6,428 bases of DNA from Nostoc sp. GT001 (GTDB taxonomy: Bacteria > Cyanobacteriota > Cyanobacteriia > Cyanobacteriales > Nostocaceae): NCBI RefSeq assembly GCF_030382115.1, contig NZ_JAUDRJ010000003.1, positions 5,319,787 through 5,326,214 of the forward strand, in the 5' to 3' direction. Position numbers and translations under genes: made by a program. Every line of letters starts with the position of its first letter. The stretch's first letter is position 1. Shown one piece after another: positions 4,939 to 6,428 of this stretch. The notes beneath the pieces are model-generated. The model was not told the origin of the DNA. It did no database searches and was given only the letters and a program-made list of their open reading frames with translations.

Positions 4939-6015
4939 ATGGTAGATTCCCTCAAAAAACCAGGCTTTGAAGAAATCCGGCCAGGGATTAAAGTCCCGGC
5001 AAAAGAAACCTTGTTAACACCTCGGTTTTATACTACCGATTTTGATGAAATGGCACGGATGGATATCTCCGTCAACGAAGACGAGTTACAAGCCATTCTC
5101 GAAGAGTTCCGCACGGACTACAACCGCCACCACTTTGTTCGGGATGCCGAGTTTGAACAATCCTGGGATCACATTGACGGGGAAACTCGCAAGTTGTTCG
5201 TTGAATTTCTAGAACGTTCCTGTACAGCAGAGTTTTCTGGCTTTTTGCTATATAAAGAACTCGGCCGTCGCTTGAAAGGAAAAAACCCTGTATTGGCAGA
5301 GTGTTTTAACCTGATGTCACGGGATGAAGCACGACACGCTGGCTTTTTGAATAAAGCCTTGTCGGACTTTAATCTGTCCCTAGATTTAGGGTTTTTGACT
5401 AAGAGTCGCAGTTATACCTTCTTTAAACCGAAATTCATCTTCTACGCTACTTATCTTTCTGAGAAAATCGGTTATTGGCGCTACATCACCATTTATCGCC
5501 ATTTAGAAGCACATCCCGAAGACCGAGTTTATCCAATCTTCCGGTTCTTTGAAAACTGGTGTCAGGATGAAAACCGTCATGGTGATTTCTTTGATGCGGT
5601 CATGAAATCTCAGCCGCAAATGTTGAATGATTGGAAAGCACGGCTGTGGAGTCGGTTCTTCCTATTATCGGTATTTGCGACCATGTATCTCAATGACATT
5701 CAACGCAAGGACTTTTATGCCACCCTTGGATTGGATGCGCGAGAATACGATATCCATGTAATTCAGAAGACCAACGAAAACGCAGGTCGGGTATTCCCGC
5801 TGATGCTGGATGTAGAGAATCCAGAGTTTTATGAGCGGTTGGATGTTTGTATAAGCAATAATGAAAAGTTGGGTGCGATCGCTAACTCCAATACTCCCAA
5901 ATTCCTGCAAATCTTCCAAAAACTGCCGCTTTACATCTCCAATGGCTGGCAGTTATTACGCCTGTACCTGATGAAACCGATTGATACTGTTTCTGCTCAA
6001 GGGGCAGTTCGTTAA
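4939..6015 (+). CDS. acsF: Oxygen-dependent Mg-protoporphyrin IX monomethyl ester cyclase
   Basis: This 358-residue protein is full length for the cyanobacterial and plant family. It is the di-iron subunit of the aerobic oxidative cyclase, which uses oxygen to convert Mg-protoporphyrin IX 13-monomethyl ester to protochlorophyllide, closing the fifth ring of chlorophyll. The di-iron ligand pattern is visible: Glu98 (in CTAEFSGF), E130-x-x-H133 (SRDEARHAG), a middle Glu (Glu175 or Glu190) and E211-x-x-H214 (CQDENRHGD). There is no signal peptide; a hydrophobic patch at about 239-251 fits membrane association. In other cyanobacteria the enzyme works with a small Ycf54-type partner, which is not encoded here. 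The ATG gives the usual family N-terminus ([28 protein letters not shown], residues 8-35), with only a weak purine-rich site upstream. The gene stands alone with its own terminator. The absence of a neighbouring heme oxygenase or hemN argues for the main aerobic isoform rather than the low-oxygen operon copy. The name is secure and the isoform is inferred. Confidence 0.97.
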   Translation: MVDSLKKPGFEEIRPGIKVPAKETLLTPRFYTTDFDEMARMDISVNEDELQAILEEFRTDYNRHHFVRDAEFEQSWDHIDGETRKLFVEFLERSCTAEFSGFLLYKELGRRLKGKNPVLAECFNLMSRDEARHAGFLNKALSDFNLSLDLGFLTKSRSYTFFKPKFIFYATYLSEKIGYWRYITIYRHLEAHPEDRVYPIFRFFENWCQDENRHGDFFDAVMKSQPQMLNDWKARLWSRFFLLSVFATMYLNDIQRKDFYATLGLDAREYDIHVIQKTNENAGRVFPLMLDVENPEFYERLDVCISNNEKLGAIANSNTPKFLQIFQKLPLYISNGWQLLRLYLMKPIDTVSAQGAVR

Positions 6016-6045
6016 TTAGATAACAGGTTTGTTTGCGAAAGCTTT

Positions 6046-6078
6046 GGTGGTTCTGCTGATTGCAGAGCCACTTTTTTT
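6046..6078 (+). terminator. Intrinsic terminator of acsF
   Basis: GTGGTTCTGC (6047-6056) pairs with GCAGAGCCAC (6062-6071) around a five-base loop. It makes ten pairs, one of them G-U, followed directly by seven Ts (6072-6078). It lies about 30 bases after the stop codon and supports a single-gene transcript. Confidence 0.9.
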
Positions 6079-6116
6079 GTCCTTTTTTCAAGCCAATGAT
6101 TACTGATATGTCAACC

Positions 6117-6136
6117 AATTAGTAGTGCGGCTAATT
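6117..6136. other. Small inverted repeat between acsF terminator and the right-edge gene
   Basis: AATTAG (6117-6122) and CTAATT (6131-6136) are exact complements across eight bases. It lies downstream of the minus-strand gene at the right edge and could be a weak 3' structure for it, but there is no U-tract. Confidence 0.25.
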
Positions 6137-6197
6137 TGTTAGCAGGCAAAAATCGGAGATAGTTGCTTAGGTGTAGTTTTGTAGTAAATCCCTTGAG

Positions 6198-6428
6198 TTA
6201 AGCTGATTTTTCCATTCTGATTAAGTCTGGAGTCAATGTTTGATGCTTGGCTGCTTCTGCCTCGTAACATCTGAGAATCAGTGATGTCAGCTTATCTAAA
6301 TCACCGACAGAAGAAATAATTACTTTTGATGCGGCATCTCCCAGAGAAGCTGTTACTTCCTGCACTTCAAAGTTTGAAGCTAGCGACTTTACTTCATCTA
6401 CACTTAGTCGAGTAACAAAACTTTTTTC
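6198..6428 (-). CDS. C-terminal part of an unknown protein, cut by the window edge
   Basis: One minus-strand frame is open from the right edge for 76 codons and ends with TAA at 6198-6200. The start lies outside the window. The peptide begins EKSFVTRLSVDEVKSLASNF and ends TPDLIRMEKSA. Its composition is protein-like: mixed charged and aliphatic residues, likely helical, with VIISSVGDLDKLTSLILRC in the middle and an Ala/Glu-rich helix after it. No hydrophobic membrane segment or known motif is seen, and I do not recognise the family. It converges on acsF, with about 180 bases between them. The evidence for coding is the unbroken frame and the natural codon mix; no start or ribosome binding site can be checked. 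Confidence 0.6.
   Translation of the reverse strand, partial: EKSFVTRLSVDEVKSLASNFEVQEVTASLGDAASKVIISSVGDLDKLTSLILRCYEAEAAKHQTLTPDLIRMEKSA

Noticed and set aside
5665..6118. Two minus-strand open frames overlapping the 3' end of acsF
   Set aside because: They are antisense to a strongly conserved gene, and one also crosses its terminator.

Overview
The window looks like chromosomal DNA from a cyanobacterium, probably a filamentous Nostoc/Anabaena/Calothrix-type species. The evidence is five copies of the HIP1 octamer GCGATCGC, short tandem heptamer repeats of the ATTACAA and TCATTGG types, AT-rich intergenic DNA with compact palindromic repeats, and a clear oxygen-dependent Mg-protoporphyrin monomethyl ester cyclase gene (acsF). 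The assignment to order is inference. No rRNA, tRNA, CRISPR array, transposase or phage gene was seen.

Layout from left to right: (1) About 940 bases with no convincing gene. They hold small palindromes and a terminator-like hairpin at 831-864 that could end an unseen plus-strand transcript. (2) A small minus-strand gene for a probably exported 120-residue protein (944-1306). It is divergent from a plus-strand EamA/DMT-family transporter gene (1563-2609), and the 256-base divergent region carries a good promoter and repeated TGAGAAAAT-type motifs. (3) A perfect 16-bp hairpin after the transporter, then a 105-bp element with imperfect terminal inverted repeats and a heptamer array. (4) A DUF2996-type protein gene (2992-3597, plus) facing a TM2-domain membrane protein gene (3671-4168, minus). 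The 73 bases between these convergent genes are almost wholly two heptamer arrays that are near-complements of each other and could fold into one long hairpin. (5) A 770-base intergenic stretch whose right part holds a GC-rich compound palindromic repeat. (6) acsF (4939-6015, plus) with a textbook intrinsic terminator. (7) The 3' end of a minus-strand gene of unknown function that runs off the right edge.

The genes do not form an evident operon or pathway. Each appears to be a single-gene transcription unit: orientations alternate and hairpins separate several of them. The only gene with a firm biochemical role is acsF, which makes the isocyclic ring of chlorophyll. I found no evidence of a new defence or mobile system. 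The most unusual material is in the intergenic repeats, and in a TM2 protein whose C-terminal part looks like a winged helix.
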